In this document: in pieces, positions 1 to 5,713 of the stretch | Layout: every line of letters begins with the position of its first letter | Position numbering within the stretch: position 1 is the first letter of the stretch | From: Enterobacteriaceae bacterium | GTDB lineage: Bacteria > Pseudomonadota > Gammaproteobacteria > Enterobacterales > Enterobacteriaceae | Length of the DNA: 8,299 bases | NCBI GenBank assembly: GCA_022712475.1 | Contig: JALAGK010000040.1 | Location: 1 to 8,299, forward strand | Reading direction: 5' to 3' | The notes under the pieces: model-generated | What the model saw: the letters and a program-made list of their open reading frames with translations, nothing else | Database searches by the model: none | Told to the model about the DNA's origin: nothing | Made by a program: the position numbers and the translations under genes

Positions 1-19
1 GTGGTGAAGTGTTATGAGT

Positions 20-38
20 AAAAAGCCCGATACGTCGG
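20..38 (-). terminator. Possible rho-independent terminator reading leftward
   Basis: Read on the minus strand, the stem CCCGA, loop CGTA, stem TCGGG is followed by C and then TTTTT, the usual layout of an intrinsic terminator. Read on the plus strand there is no T tract after the stem, so it would not serve a rightward gene well. No minus-strand gene lies within several hundred bases upstream of it (ysaA is on the plus strand). The transcript it would end is therefore unexplained. The 5-bp stem is short, so this may be chance. Confidence 0.4.
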
Positions 39-143
39 GAGGCGCTAAAAGCATTGCGCGATGCGTATCAGTTGTCCGCTCAAAGTGAAAAAGTGTCGAA
101 AGAGCCCAGGCCACATTTATTCGGCCTGCGTTCACAAGGGGGC

Positions 144-248
144 ATGGTGTTTTACTGGCGAGGAATACTCTTTACTTTGTCGCTGTATATTTATTCGCGG
201 GCTTTAATTTTTTGTCATAAACGCTATGTCCAGCGCGCCAGACAATAA
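144..248 (+). CDS. Doubtful small ORF, possible 34-aa single-span membrane peptide
   Basis: This ATG-initiated frame of 34 codons ends at TAA 246-248. The peptide has a hydrophobic aromatic-rich stretch from about residue 2 to 23 (ending LYIYSRALIF), followed by a basic tail (CHKRYVQRARQ). That is the general layout of a small membrane protein with its tail in the cytoplasm. A purine-rich AAGGGGG lies at 136-142, but it is only 1-2 nt from the ATG, closer than a normal ribosome binding site. The frame remains open upstream to a TTG at 54, and a stop lies at 15-17. I recognise no homolog. AT-rich intergenic DNA often encodes hydrophobic peptides by chance, so this is probably not a gene. Confidence 0.15.
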   Translation: MVFYWRGILFTLSLYIYSRALIFCHKRYVQRARQ

Positions 249-306
249 ATGCCCGGGTGAGTAATGGGTCACGGATGATGCTTTACCCGCCTGGGGACAT
301 TGTCTG
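239..306 (+). repeat. Long imperfect inverted repeat upstream of ysaA
   Basis: CAGACAAT (239-246) is the exact reverse complement of ATTGTCTG (299-306). Nested inside are CCC (252-254) facing GGG (294-296), and GGGT (255-258) facing ACCC (285-288). In RNA this could form one long interrupted stem of about 68 nt. It is followed by TTTT at 307-310, so it may act as a weak terminator or attenuator ahead of ysaA. A structured leader or an operator are the alternatives. I could not match it to any known riboswitch by eye. Confidence 0.4.
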
Positions 307-329
307 TTTTGCAGCTGAATCGTAACGGG

Positions 330-372
330 CTGATGCGGGATCAATATCTTTGCGCAACTTCGCGGTTAAGGT
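330..372 (+). promoter_or_regulatory. Tentative ysaA promoter with FNR-like half sites
   Basis: CTGAT (330-334) and ATCAA (340-344) resemble the two halves of an FNR site (TTGAT-N4-ATCAA), but the spacer here is 5 nt instead of 4. A weak -10-like TAAGGT lies at 367-372. A start near 379 would place the centre of the FNR-like element close to -41.5, the usual position for class II activation. Fe-S electron carriers of the HydN type are commonly made under anaerobic conditions, which makes the idea attractive. The wrong spacer and the poor -10 keep it tentative. Confidence 0.2.
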
Positions 373-410
373 GAAACTCTTCAGTTAAGGAAGCCAGAGG
401 GATAAGGACC

Positions 411-911
411 ATGAACCGCTTTATTCTTGCGGATGCTGCAAAGTGTATTGGCTGTCGCACCTGCGAGGTGGCCTGCGTGATGGCCCACCAGGATGCACAA
501 AGCAGCACTGTTAGCGCACGCACGTTTACACCGCGTATCCGCATTATTAAAGGCAGCTACGTTTCTACCGCCGTTGCCTGCCGCCACTGCGAAGACGCGC
601 CATGCGTAGGCGTGTGCCCCTCGGGCGCGCTGGTGATAGAGAACGATGCGGTGCAAATCCGCGAGGCAAACTGCATTGGCTGCAAAAGTTGTATGATGGC
701 CTGCCCGTTTGGCGCTATTGATATTGTGACGGCGCACAGTGATATTGCGCCAGTAAACGTGGTGAAATGCGACCTGTGCCAGCACCGCAGCGCCGGACCA
801 GCCTGTGTGGCGGCTTGCCCGACAGGGGCGCTGTGCTGTATGGATGGCCGCACGCTGCACAGCAGCGGCGTGGAGAAGCGCCGCCGCGCGGCGCTGGGGG
901 AATTTGCCTGA
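411..911 (+). CDS. ysaA: YsaA, HydN-like 4Fe-4S ferredoxin-type electron carrier
   Basis: This 166-residue soluble protein has no signal peptide and carries sixteen cysteines in four groups typical of DmsB/HydN-type electron-transfer subunits. The groups are C12, C15, C18, C22 (motif CIGCRTCEVAC); C57, C60, C65, C69; C88, C91, C94, C98; and C120, C123, C132, C136. It should bind four 4Fe-4S clusters and pass electrons between redox enzymes in the cytoplasm. HydN, its relative, works with formate dehydrogenase H, but the partner of YsaA is unknown and no oxidoreductase gene lies beside it here. The ATG at 411 has AGAGGG at 396-401 as a ribosome binding site. It converges with avtA, leaving 33 bp between the stop codons. 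The length is close to that of the E. coli protein as I recall it (157 aa). The family is certain; the physiological role is not. Confidence 0.9.
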   Translation: MNRFILADAAKCIGCRTCEVACVMAHQDAQSSTVSARTFTPRIRIIKGSYVSTAVACRHCEDAPCVGVCPSGALVIENDAVQIREANCIGCKSCMMACPFGAIDIVTAHSDIAPVNVVKCDLCQHRSAGPACVAACPTGALCCMDGRTLHSSGVEKRRRAALGEFA

Positions 912-917
912 TTGCGC

Positions 918-937
918 GCCGCGGCTCGTACCGCGGC
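918..937. repeat. GC-only hairpin between convergent ysaA and avtA
   Basis: GCCGCGG (918-924) and CCGCGGC (931-937) form a perfect 7-bp stem with a 6-nt loop inside the 33-bp gap between the two stop codons. Neither strand has a T tract after it, so it is not a textbook intrinsic terminator. Its position suggests it stabilises both 3' ends or slows convergent transcription. Confidence 0.5.
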
Positions 938-944
938 ATGCCGC

Positions 945-2198
945 TCAGTCTGCCTCGCGCCAGGCGCGCTCAATTTCTTCGGCCAGGATTTTCACACCTG
1001 CTTCAATTTTTTCCGGTTCCGGCACATAGTTCATGCGCATACACTGCTGCGTGTGCGGCCACGGTTTTTCAAGACCAGGGAAGAAGTGATTGCCTGGCAC
1101 CATCAGCACGCCGCGCGCCTTCAGGCGCTGGTACAGCAGTTCAGTTGAAATCGGCAGGTCCTTAAACCACAACCACAGGAAAATCGCGCCTTCCGGTTTG
1201 TGAATCAGGCAGCGCTCGGCAGGCAGGTAGCGGCGCAGAATGGCAATGGTTTCCTGTACGCGCTGCTGGTAGAAGGGCTTAATCACTGTTTCTGACAGGC
1301 GCAGCATGTCTTTGCGCTTAATCATCTCGCAGGCGATAGCAGGACCAATGCCGCCAGGCGCCAGACTGACAATGCCGTTCATATTACTGATAGCAGAGAT
1401 GATTTTCTCACTGGCGATGATAATGCCGCAGCGGCTGCCCGGCAGGCCCAGCTTCGACAGGCTCATGCACAGAATAATATTCGGGTTCCACAGCGCGCAG
1501 GCCTCGCTAAAGATAATACCCGGGAACGGCAGGCCGTAGGCGTTATCAATAACCAGCGGGATACCGTACTGGTTGGCAAGCCCGTCGAGCTTACGCAACT
1601 CGTCGTCAGTGATGACATTGCCTGTTGGGTTCGTCGGGCGAGAAACACAGATCATGCCGGTATCTTCGCCGATATGCAGGTGTTCGAAGTCCACGTGGTA
1701 CTTAAACTGCCCGTCTGGTAGCAGCTCGATATTCGGGCGCGTGGAGACGAACAGATCGTCTTCCAAGCCTGCATCTGCATAGCCAATATACTCTGGTGCC
1801 AGGGGGAACAACACTTTCTTGCTGCTGCCATCGGCCATGCGGCCTGCGAACAGATTAAACAGGTAGAAAAATGCGCTCTGACTGCCATTAGTCAGTGCAA
1901 TATTCTGTGGTCCAATATCCCAGCCCTGCGTTTCACGCAGCATGTCGGCCAGCGCAATCAGAAAATCATTTTTTCCTTGCGGGCCATCGTAGTTACACAG
2001 CGCGTCGGTCACTTTACCGTTGGCGAGCATCTCGGCCAGCAGTCCCTGGAAATATTCTTCCATCGCTGGAATTTTGGCCGGGTTACCGCCACCGAGCATG
2101 ATAGCGCCGGGGGTACGCAGGCCGTCGTTGAGATCTTCCATCAGGCGCGTAATGCCTGAATGGCGGGTAAATTTGTCGCCGAAAAGTGAAAACGTCAT
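945..2198 (-). CDS. avtA: Valine--pyruvate aminotransferase AvtA (transaminase C)
   Basis: This PLP-dependent cytoplasmic enzyme interconverts valine plus pyruvate and 2-oxoisovalerate plus alanine. It links alanine and branched-chain amino acid synthesis. The 417 residues equal the E. coli length as I recall it and show the fold-type I class I/II aminotransferase pattern. Visible landmarks are the PTNPTG turn (188-193, with N190), D218 in IDNAYG facing the pyridine nitrogen, the Schiff-base lysine K249 in SLSKLGLPGSR with phosphate-binding R256, and R388 in MRMN, which should bind the substrate carboxylate. The start MTFSLFGDKF matches the family N-terminus. There is no good Shine-Dalgarno sequence upstream of the ATG, which is unusual for a housekeeping gene. 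It lies downstream of malS on the same strand, but 245 bp with strong hairpins separate them, so it is probably transcribed on its own. Confidence 0.96.
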   Translation of the reverse strand: MTFSLFGDKFTRHSGITRLMEDLNDGLRTPGAIMLGGGNPAKIPAMEEYFQGLLAEMLANGKVTDALCNYDGPQGKNDFLIALADMLRETQGWDIGPQNIALTNGSQSAFFYLFNLFAGRMADGSSKKVLFPLAPEYIGYADAGLEDDLFVSTRPNIELLPDGQFKYHVDFEHLHIGEDTGMICVSRPTNPTGNVITDDELRKLDGLANQYGIPLVIDNAYGLPFPGIIFSEACALWNPNIILCMSLSKLGLPGSRCGIIIASEKIISAISNMNGIVSLAPGGIGPAIACEMIKRKDMLRLSETVIKPFYQQRVQETIAILRRYLPAERCLIHKPEGAIFLWLWFKDLPISTELLYQRLKARGVLMVPGNHFFPGLEKPWPHTQQCMRMNYVPEPEKIEAGVKILAEEIERAWREAD

Positions 2199-2245
2199 AG
2201 CGGTAAATCTGTCGGTGAGTGGTTATAAGAGGCTCACCATAACGC
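2199..2245 (-). promoter_or_regulatory. Possible avtA promoter
   Basis: On the minus strand a -10-like TATAAC lies at 2222-2227, giving a start near 2215 and a leader of about 17 nt before the ATG at 2198. The hexamer 17 nt further upstream (CTCTGG) is a poor -35. The assignment rests on the -10 and its position alone. Confidence 0.3.
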
Positions 2246-2314
2246 CAGAGCCTGCGCGGTGCAAACCGGCGTTCGCTCATGATTTTGTGTGGTTGTCTGG
2301 CCTGAACGCTAATT

Positions 2315-2335
2315 CGGCAGCATTTTATGCTGCCG
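2315..2335. repeat. Perfect 9-bp hairpin between malS and avtA
   Basis: CGGCAGCAT (2315-2323) and ATGCTGCCG (2327-2335) are exact reverse complements around a TTT triloop. There is no T tract on either side, so this is not a standard terminator. It lies about 110 bp past the malS stop codon and 117 bp ahead of the avtA start codon. It could be a 3'-end stabiliser, a REP-like element or an operator. It does not resemble the E. coli REP consensus I know. Confidence 0.6.
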
Positions 2336-2401
2336 GGAGGCGTGTCCGGGGACCGGGGCGAGGGACATCATGATGCGCTGGGCCTGCCGCGCGCATAGAG
2401 C

Positions 2402-2436
2402 AGCAAGGCTCCCCGGCGTGCAGGTGCCTGGGAGCC
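2402..2436 (-). terminator. Probable malS terminator
   Basis: Eight bases past the malS stop codon, on the minus strand, GGCTCCC (from 2436 down to 2430) pairs with GGGAGCC (2413-2407). An inner 3-bp GGC/GCC stem lies beyond a single mismatch. The stem is GC-rich and strong, but it is followed only by TTGCTGCTC and not by a run of T, so termination may be partial or need Rho. Confidence 0.55.
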
Positions 2437-2443
2437 GTGAAGA

Positions 2444-4471
2444 TTAACGTGCCGTAGCCTGTATTACGACCACGTTGTCTTCCCCCTGATGGCGGCTAAA
2501 GCCGTAGCCCTGCTCGACCCTGAGCGGCAGATGCTGGCCTGCGCCAATGGCCGGATGGCGGGCGCGGAATTGTGCCAGCTTGCGCCAGTGTGCGAGCGTG
2601 GTGGCCTGAGATGTGTTGGCGTCGGCCCAGTTCATCGGTGAGCGGGTGCCTTGCAGTGGGTCAGAGCCTGTTGGCCCAAAGGGGCGCAGGGTTTCATCGC
2701 CGTAAAAGATTTGTACCGCACCAGGGGCCAACAGCAGCAGTTCAGCCGCGCGTGCGCCACCTTCACGGAAAAGCCGTGTGTCATGAGAGGAGATATAACT
2801 CAGTACGTTAAAATGCTGCAACTTATCGGCCATTTGCTGCCAGTTGGCGTCCATTTTGGCGATACAATCCACCGCCTCTGCCGCTTGCTGCTGGTAGTCA
2901 AAGTTGAGCATGGCATCAAAGCCGCTGTCGTAATAGTCGCTGCGCATCACGCCGTGGCCCCAGGCTTCACCGGTCATCCAAAATGGTGCATCGTCGAGTT
3001 TCTTGTCCGGATTAGCCTGTTTCCAGGCTGCCAGTGCGGTGTTTGCCTCGTTTTTCAGCGCGAGCCAACTGGCCTTTTCTACATGTTTGGCGGTATCCAC
3101 GCGAAAGCCATCAATACCAAAGTCACGCACCCAGCGCGTGAGCCAGTGGACGATATAGTCACGCGGTGTAAACCCGTCTATTGCCTGCGCCGCAGTATCG
3201 GACTTGTTGCGCAGGAAATGCGGCAGGCCGGATGGCTGCATGGATTCAGTTTTTATATCCGGTAAAAACGCCAGCGACATCGTAAGGTCGTCAAAACCGG
3301 GATTGTCGTAATCACCAATATCGGTACGGATCCAGGCTTTGCCCCACCACTTATCCCATGCGGCTTTGTCACCAAAGTTGATGTAGTCATTGAAGCTGTG
3401 CCAGCTCTGACCAGGGCCCGGTTGCCAGTTGGTCCAGCGTGTTCCGAGGGTTTTTTCTTGAGCTTCGCCATCAAGCCACAGCGCGCCGAAGTGAAACTCC
3501 TGCATGTCCGCAAGGGTGGCGTAACCGGCATGGTTCATCACCACGTCAAACAGCACACGAATGCCGCGCCGGTGCGCTTCATCGACCAGCTTGCGCAGGT
3601 CTGCTTCACTGCCCATGTTGGCATCAAGCCGGGTCCAGTCAAGCGGGTAATAGCCGTGGTAGGCGTAGTGCGGGAAGTCACCTTTCTCACCGCCGCCAAC
3701 CCAGCCGTGAATTTGCTCCAGCGGCGAGCTAATCCACAGCGCGTTGACGCCAAGCTGTTGCAGATAGTCGATCTTTTGCGTCAGTCCCGCGAGGTCGCCA
3801 CCATGAAAAGTGCCGATTTCCTCCCTGCCGTCCGGCTTGCGGCCATAGCTGCGGTCATTATCCGGATTGCCGTTGGCGAAACGGTCGGTCAGCACAAAGT
3901 AGACGGTTGCGTTTTGCCAGGAGAAGGCCGCGGGAGAGTCGGTGCTGACACTCTCCAGCAACAGCAGCCCGTGGCTTTCCGGTGCAGGCAGTAGCGTTAC
4001 GCTGCCGTTTTTAACCTGCGCCGTCTGGCCGCTGTAGAAATCGCGCACGTGATTGCCCTCGCTAAAGCTCTGGCTAACGTTAACCGTGATGGGTTTGCCG
4101 TCCCACTTTACGCACTGTGCAACAGCGGCGGCTGGCGCATCCTGCGCGCTTTGCACCGACAGGCGCAGCGTCGGCGTACCGGAGCGGGTATCAAGCGCAA
4201 TGTGATAAACACCGTCGCGAAAAAGCCGCCAGCCTGGCGCATCACCTTTACAGGGGGCGAGTGACAGCATCTGGTTGAGTTTTATGGCTTCTGCGGGTTG
4301 CCAGCACTGTTGGTCAAAACGGAGTGTTAAAGGAAGCGTACCCTTCGCGAGCTTTGCATTAGTAGTGAAAACGCCGGGGCTGTGTTCGCTAAAGGGCGGC
4401 AGACCAGGTGCAGACCACTGCGCCAGCACCAGGCCCGGGAACAACAGGAGTGAGAGGGCCAGAGATTTCAT
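2444..4471 (-). CDS. malS: Periplasmic alpha-amylase MalS precursor
   Basis: This secreted GH13 enzyme cuts alpha-1,4 bonds in maltodextrins in the periplasm, making short oligomers for the maltose importer. Residues 1-17 form a signal peptide (MKSLALSLLLFPGLVLA, likely cut before Q18), followed by an N-terminal region to about 180. The (beta/alpha)8 catalytic domain then shows DRFANG (196-201), region I DVVMNH (309-314), region II GFRVDTAKH with nucleophile D459, region III GEAWG with acid/base E502, and region IV SSHDT with D564. The only four cysteines (C56, C74, C120, C536) sit where E. coli MalS, a known DsbA substrate, has its two disulfides (C56-C74 and C120-C536 by analogy). At 675 residues it is one shorter than E. 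coli MalS as I recall it. AGGA at 4481-4484 (minus strand) lies 9 nt before the ATG. MalT control is expected. Confidence 0.97.
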   Translation of the reverse strand: MKSLALSLLLFPGLVLAQWSAPGLPPFSEHSPGVFTTNAKLAKGTLPLTLRFDQQCWQPAEAIKLNQMLSLAPCKGDAPGWRLFRDGVYHIALDTRSGTPTLRLSVQSAQDAPAAAVAQCVKWDGKPITVNVSQSFSEGNHVRDFYSGQTAQVKNGSVTLLPAPESHGLLLLESVSTDSPAAFSWQNATVYFVLTDRFANGNPDNDRSYGRKPDGREEIGTFHGGDLAGLTQKIDYLQQLGVNALWISSPLEQIHGWVGGGEKGDFPHYAYHGYYPLDWTRLDANMGSEADLRKLVDEAHRRGIRVLFDVVMNHAGYATLADMQEFHFGALWLDGEAQEKTLGTRWTNWQPGPGQSWHSFNDYINFGDKAAWDKWWGKAWIRTDIGDYDNPGFDDLTMSLAFLPDIKTESMQPSGLPHFLRNKSDTAAQAIDGFTPRDYIVHWLTRWVRDFGIDGFRVDTAKHVEKASWLALKNEANTALAAWKQANPDKKLDDAPFWMTGEAWGHGVMRSDYYDSGFDAMLNFDYQQQAAEAVDCIAKMDANWQQMADKLQHFNVLSYISSHDTRLFREGGARAAELLLLAPGAVQIFYGDETLRPFGPTGSDPLQGTRSPMNWADANTSQATTLAHWRKLAQFRARHPAIGAGQHLPLRVEQGYGFSRHQGEDNVVVIQATAR

Positions 4472-4510
4472 GCTGTTTATTCCTGTAGTGTTTTTTTAAG
4501 AGTCTGGCAC

Positions 4511-4538
4511 GAGTAGTACGTAAAATGCTCATCCTGAA
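4511..4538 (-). promoter_or_regulatory. Possible MalT box and malS promoter
   Basis: Read on the minus strand, CAGGATGAGC matches the MalT consensus GGGGA(T/G)GAGG at seven of ten positions, including the full GGATGAG core (around 4528-4536). A -10-like TACTAC follows about 13-15 nt downstream, leaving a leader of roughly 35-40 nt before the malS ATG. This agrees with the established MalT control of malS in E. coli. MalT usually needs more than one box, and I saw no second convincing copy; a GGGATC at 4575-4580 on the plus strand is a weak candidate. Confidence 0.35.
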
Positions 4539-4603
4539 GCCGTGAAAAAGGGGCGCAGGGGTAAGGCTGAGTGAGGGATCCTGTTTTCATAGGGTTTATC
4601 TGG

Positions 4604-4631
4604 CTAACTTACTAATTAATTAGTGTTTTAG
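4604..4631. promoter_or_regulatory. 28-bp symmetric site with a perfect 14-bp palindrome core
   Basis: ACTAATTAATTAGT (4611-4624) is its own reverse complement. It is flanked symmetrically at 3 bp on each side by CTAA (4604-4607) and TTAG (4628-4631), so 22 of 28 positions obey dyad symmetry. The size and AT-rich TTAG/CTAA arms resemble a binding site for a dimeric winged-helix or other helix-turn-helix repressor, MarR-type sites being one example. It lies about 147 bp from the malS start codon and 170 bp from the bax start codon. No regulator can be named from the sequence. Confidence 0.5.
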
Positions 4632-4685
4632 TCTGATTCATGTCTCAGGGGCGCGATAAGATTTCGGAATTGGTCTATTCATTTA

Positions 4686-4746
4686 CTGTGCAAAGTGGGT
4701 ATTTTTGATACTATCTGTGCACCATGAGTTATTTCATGGTGATAGT
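4686..4746 (+). promoter_or_regulatory. Possible bax promoter overlapped by an inverted repeat
   Basis: An extended -10 (TG-A-TACTAT, with TACTAT at 4709-4714) would start transcription near 4721. The -35 at 4686-4691 (CTGTGC) is poor, as is common when an extended -10 is used. The -10 lies in the left arm of an interrupted inverted repeat. ACTATC (4710-4715) pairs with GATAGT (4741-4746), and ACCATGA (4721-4727) with TCATGGT (4734-4740), with TGTGC unpaired between the left segments. The repeat may be an operator, or the inner stem may cap the 5' end of bax mRNA. Confidence 0.4.
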
Positions 4747-4786
4747 TGTGGCTGCTGTTTAGCACCGCATCCAACCAGGAGAGATA

Positions 4787-5614
4787 ATGATATCAACACG
4801 CTACCGATCGTTCGGGGCTGTGTTACTCATGTCGCTAACGCTGGGTTTCTCAGGAGAGGTTCTGGCAACAAAGCATGCGACGGAAAAAACGAGTCATACA
4901 TCCCTAACAACGCACAGTAACGGCAAATTGTTAGCCAGCAGTAAAAAAGAGTATTCTCGCAATAGTGTAAGCAGTTCACTTCCTGACTTGCGACAATACC
5001 CTTCCGGAACGAAAAGGAAAAAAGCATTTCTCCGGACTGTTATGCCTTACATTTCTAAGCAGAACGCCGCTATCACGGCCGATCGCAACTGGCTGATTTC
5101 AAAGCAGTACGACGGTCGCTGGGCGCCTTCTGAACGTCAACGCTTACAGACGCTGGCCTCACGCTATAAAGTGTCCTGGAATGGCAACACGCGCCAGATC
5201 CCGTGGAATGCTTTACTGGAGCGTGTGGATATTATCCCGAGCAGCATGGTTGCGACCATGGCGGCAGCGGAAAGCGGCTGGGGAACGTCGAAGCTTGCGC
5301 GCACCAATACCAATCTGTTTGGTATGAAGTGCTCGCGCAGCAGCTGTAACAGTGAACCTGGCAAGGTGAAAGGCTATCTGCATTTCACCTCAGTCAATGA
5401 GTCGGTGAATGCTTACGTGAATAACCTGAACACCCATCCGGCGTACAAGTCATTCCGAAGCTCCCGCGCGCAATTGCGCAAGGCCGACCAGGAGCTGACG
5501 GCGAGCAACATGATCCACAAGCTGAAGGGGTACTCGACCAAAGGGGCGAGCTACAACAACTTCCTGCTGACCATGTATCAGGGTAACAAGCATCTGATGA
5601 CCGCTGTGAACTGA
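4787..5614 (+). CDS. bax: Bax, exported GH73-type N-acetylglucosaminidase
   Basis: This 275-residue protein belongs to the Bax/FlgJ-like glucosaminidase family and is predicted to act on peptidoglycan outside the cytoplasm. It is unrelated to mammalian BAX. Residues 1-27 form a signal peptide (cut likely after GEVLA). A Ser/Thr/Lys-rich low-complexity stretch to about 65 follows, then a conserved helical region, and the catalytic domain from about 145. That domain has the putative catalytic E162 in AAAESGWGTSKLA, NLFGMKC (176-182) and a tyrosine-containing C-terminal segment (KGYSTKGASY, 247-256). C182 and C187 could form a disulfide. AGGAGA at 4777-4782 precedes the ATG. It is divergent from malS and convergent with xylR, hence a single-gene unit. 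Length is close to the 274 aa of E. coli Bax as I recall it. The exact physiological role is not established. Confidence 0.9.
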   Translation: MISTRYRSFGAVLLMSLTLGFSGEVLATKHATEKTSHTSLTTHSNGKLLASSKKEYSRNSVSSSLPDLRQYPSGTKRKKAFLRTVMPYISKQNAAITADRNWLISKQYDGRWAPSERQRLQTLASRYKVSWNGNTRQIPWNALLERVDIIPSSMVATMAAAESGWGTSKLARTNTNLFGMKCSRSSCNSEPGKVKGYLHFTSVNESVNAYVNNLNTHPAYKSFRSSRAQLRKADQELTASNMIHKLKGYSTKGASYNNFLLTMYQGNKHLMTAVN

Positions 5615-5627
5615 TAACAACACAGCT

Positions 5628-5667
5628 AAAAAAATGCCGGACAGCCCACGCTGCCCGGCATTTTTTT
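5628..5667. terminator. Strong bidirectional terminator between bax and xylR
   Basis: Thirteen bases (5628-5640, A7 then TGCCGG) pair perfectly with 5655-5667 (CCGGCA then T7). A further 4-bp CAGC/GCTG stem and a CCAC loop lie beyond one mismatch. Because the stem is bordered by A7 on one side and T7 on the other, it works as an intrinsic terminator in both directions, for bax (stop 14 bp away) and for the convergent xylR. Confidence 0.93.
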
Positions 5668-5681
5668 ATGCTGCGTTTGTG

Positions 5682-5702
5682 GCCTTTACTTTGCACAAAG
5701 GC
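5682..5702. repeat. Small hairpin just past the xylR stop
   Basis: GCCTTT (5682-5687) and AAAGGC (5697-5702) can form a 6-bp stem with a 9-nt loop, 11 nt beyond the xylR stop codon. It has no T tract. It may add to 3'-end stability of the xylR mRNA ahead of the main terminator. Confidence 0.35.
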
Positions 5703-5713
5703 TAATCCCACTC

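Larger units (their letters stand above)
1..410. other. Intergenic region upstream of ysaA, no confident gene
   Basis: I recognise no protein or RNA gene in this 410-bp stretch. It holds a terminator-like hairpin that reads leftward (about 20-38), a 6-bp inverted repeat (CAGGCC at 107-112, GGCCTG at 123-128), an AT-rich segment around 145-225 that carries a doubtful small ORF, a long imperfect inverted repeat (239-306), and presumably the ysaA promoter. In E. coli, from memory, the next gene beyond ysaA is the IclR-type regulator gene yiaJ (plaR). It is not recognisable here, although the last codons of a rightward gene could end at the TAA at 19-21. The region is too short to say whether yiaJ is absent or lies just outside the window. 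Confidence 0.6.
4472..4786. other. Divergent regulatory region between malS and bax
   Basis: This 315-bp AT-rich stretch separates two genes transcribed away from each other and holds no ORF that looks real. It contains a MalT-box-like element near malS, a 14-bp perfect palindrome near the middle, and an interrupted inverted repeat over the likely bax promoter. The malS side also has a T7 run (4490-4496 region) in what would be the malS leader. Confidence 0.75.

Noticed and set aside
1..21. End of a rightward gene closing at TAA 19-21
   Set aside because: Only six codons are visible, and they cannot be assigned to any protein, so no partial gene is called.
54..248. 64-codon TTG-initiated ORF
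   Set aside because: TTG start, no ribosome binding site, and the first 30 codons look non-coding. Only the inner ATG version is kept as a doubtful candidate.
330..360. Sigma-54 (-24/-12) promoter for ysaA, considered because HydN genes can be sigma-54 dependent
   Set aside because: No GG-N10-GC spacing is present in this stretch.
381..860. Minus-strand ORF of 159 codons across ysaA
   Set aside because: It is antisense to an intact four-cluster ferredoxin gene. Its composition reflects the reverse complement of the ysaA codons, and it has no recognisable domain.
2651..3994. Two plus-strand ORFs of about 200 codons (2651-3265 and 3398-3994) antisense to malS
   Set aside because: They lie wholly inside the well-conserved malS coding sequence and show no family motif. 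Long antisense frames are common in GC-rich genes.
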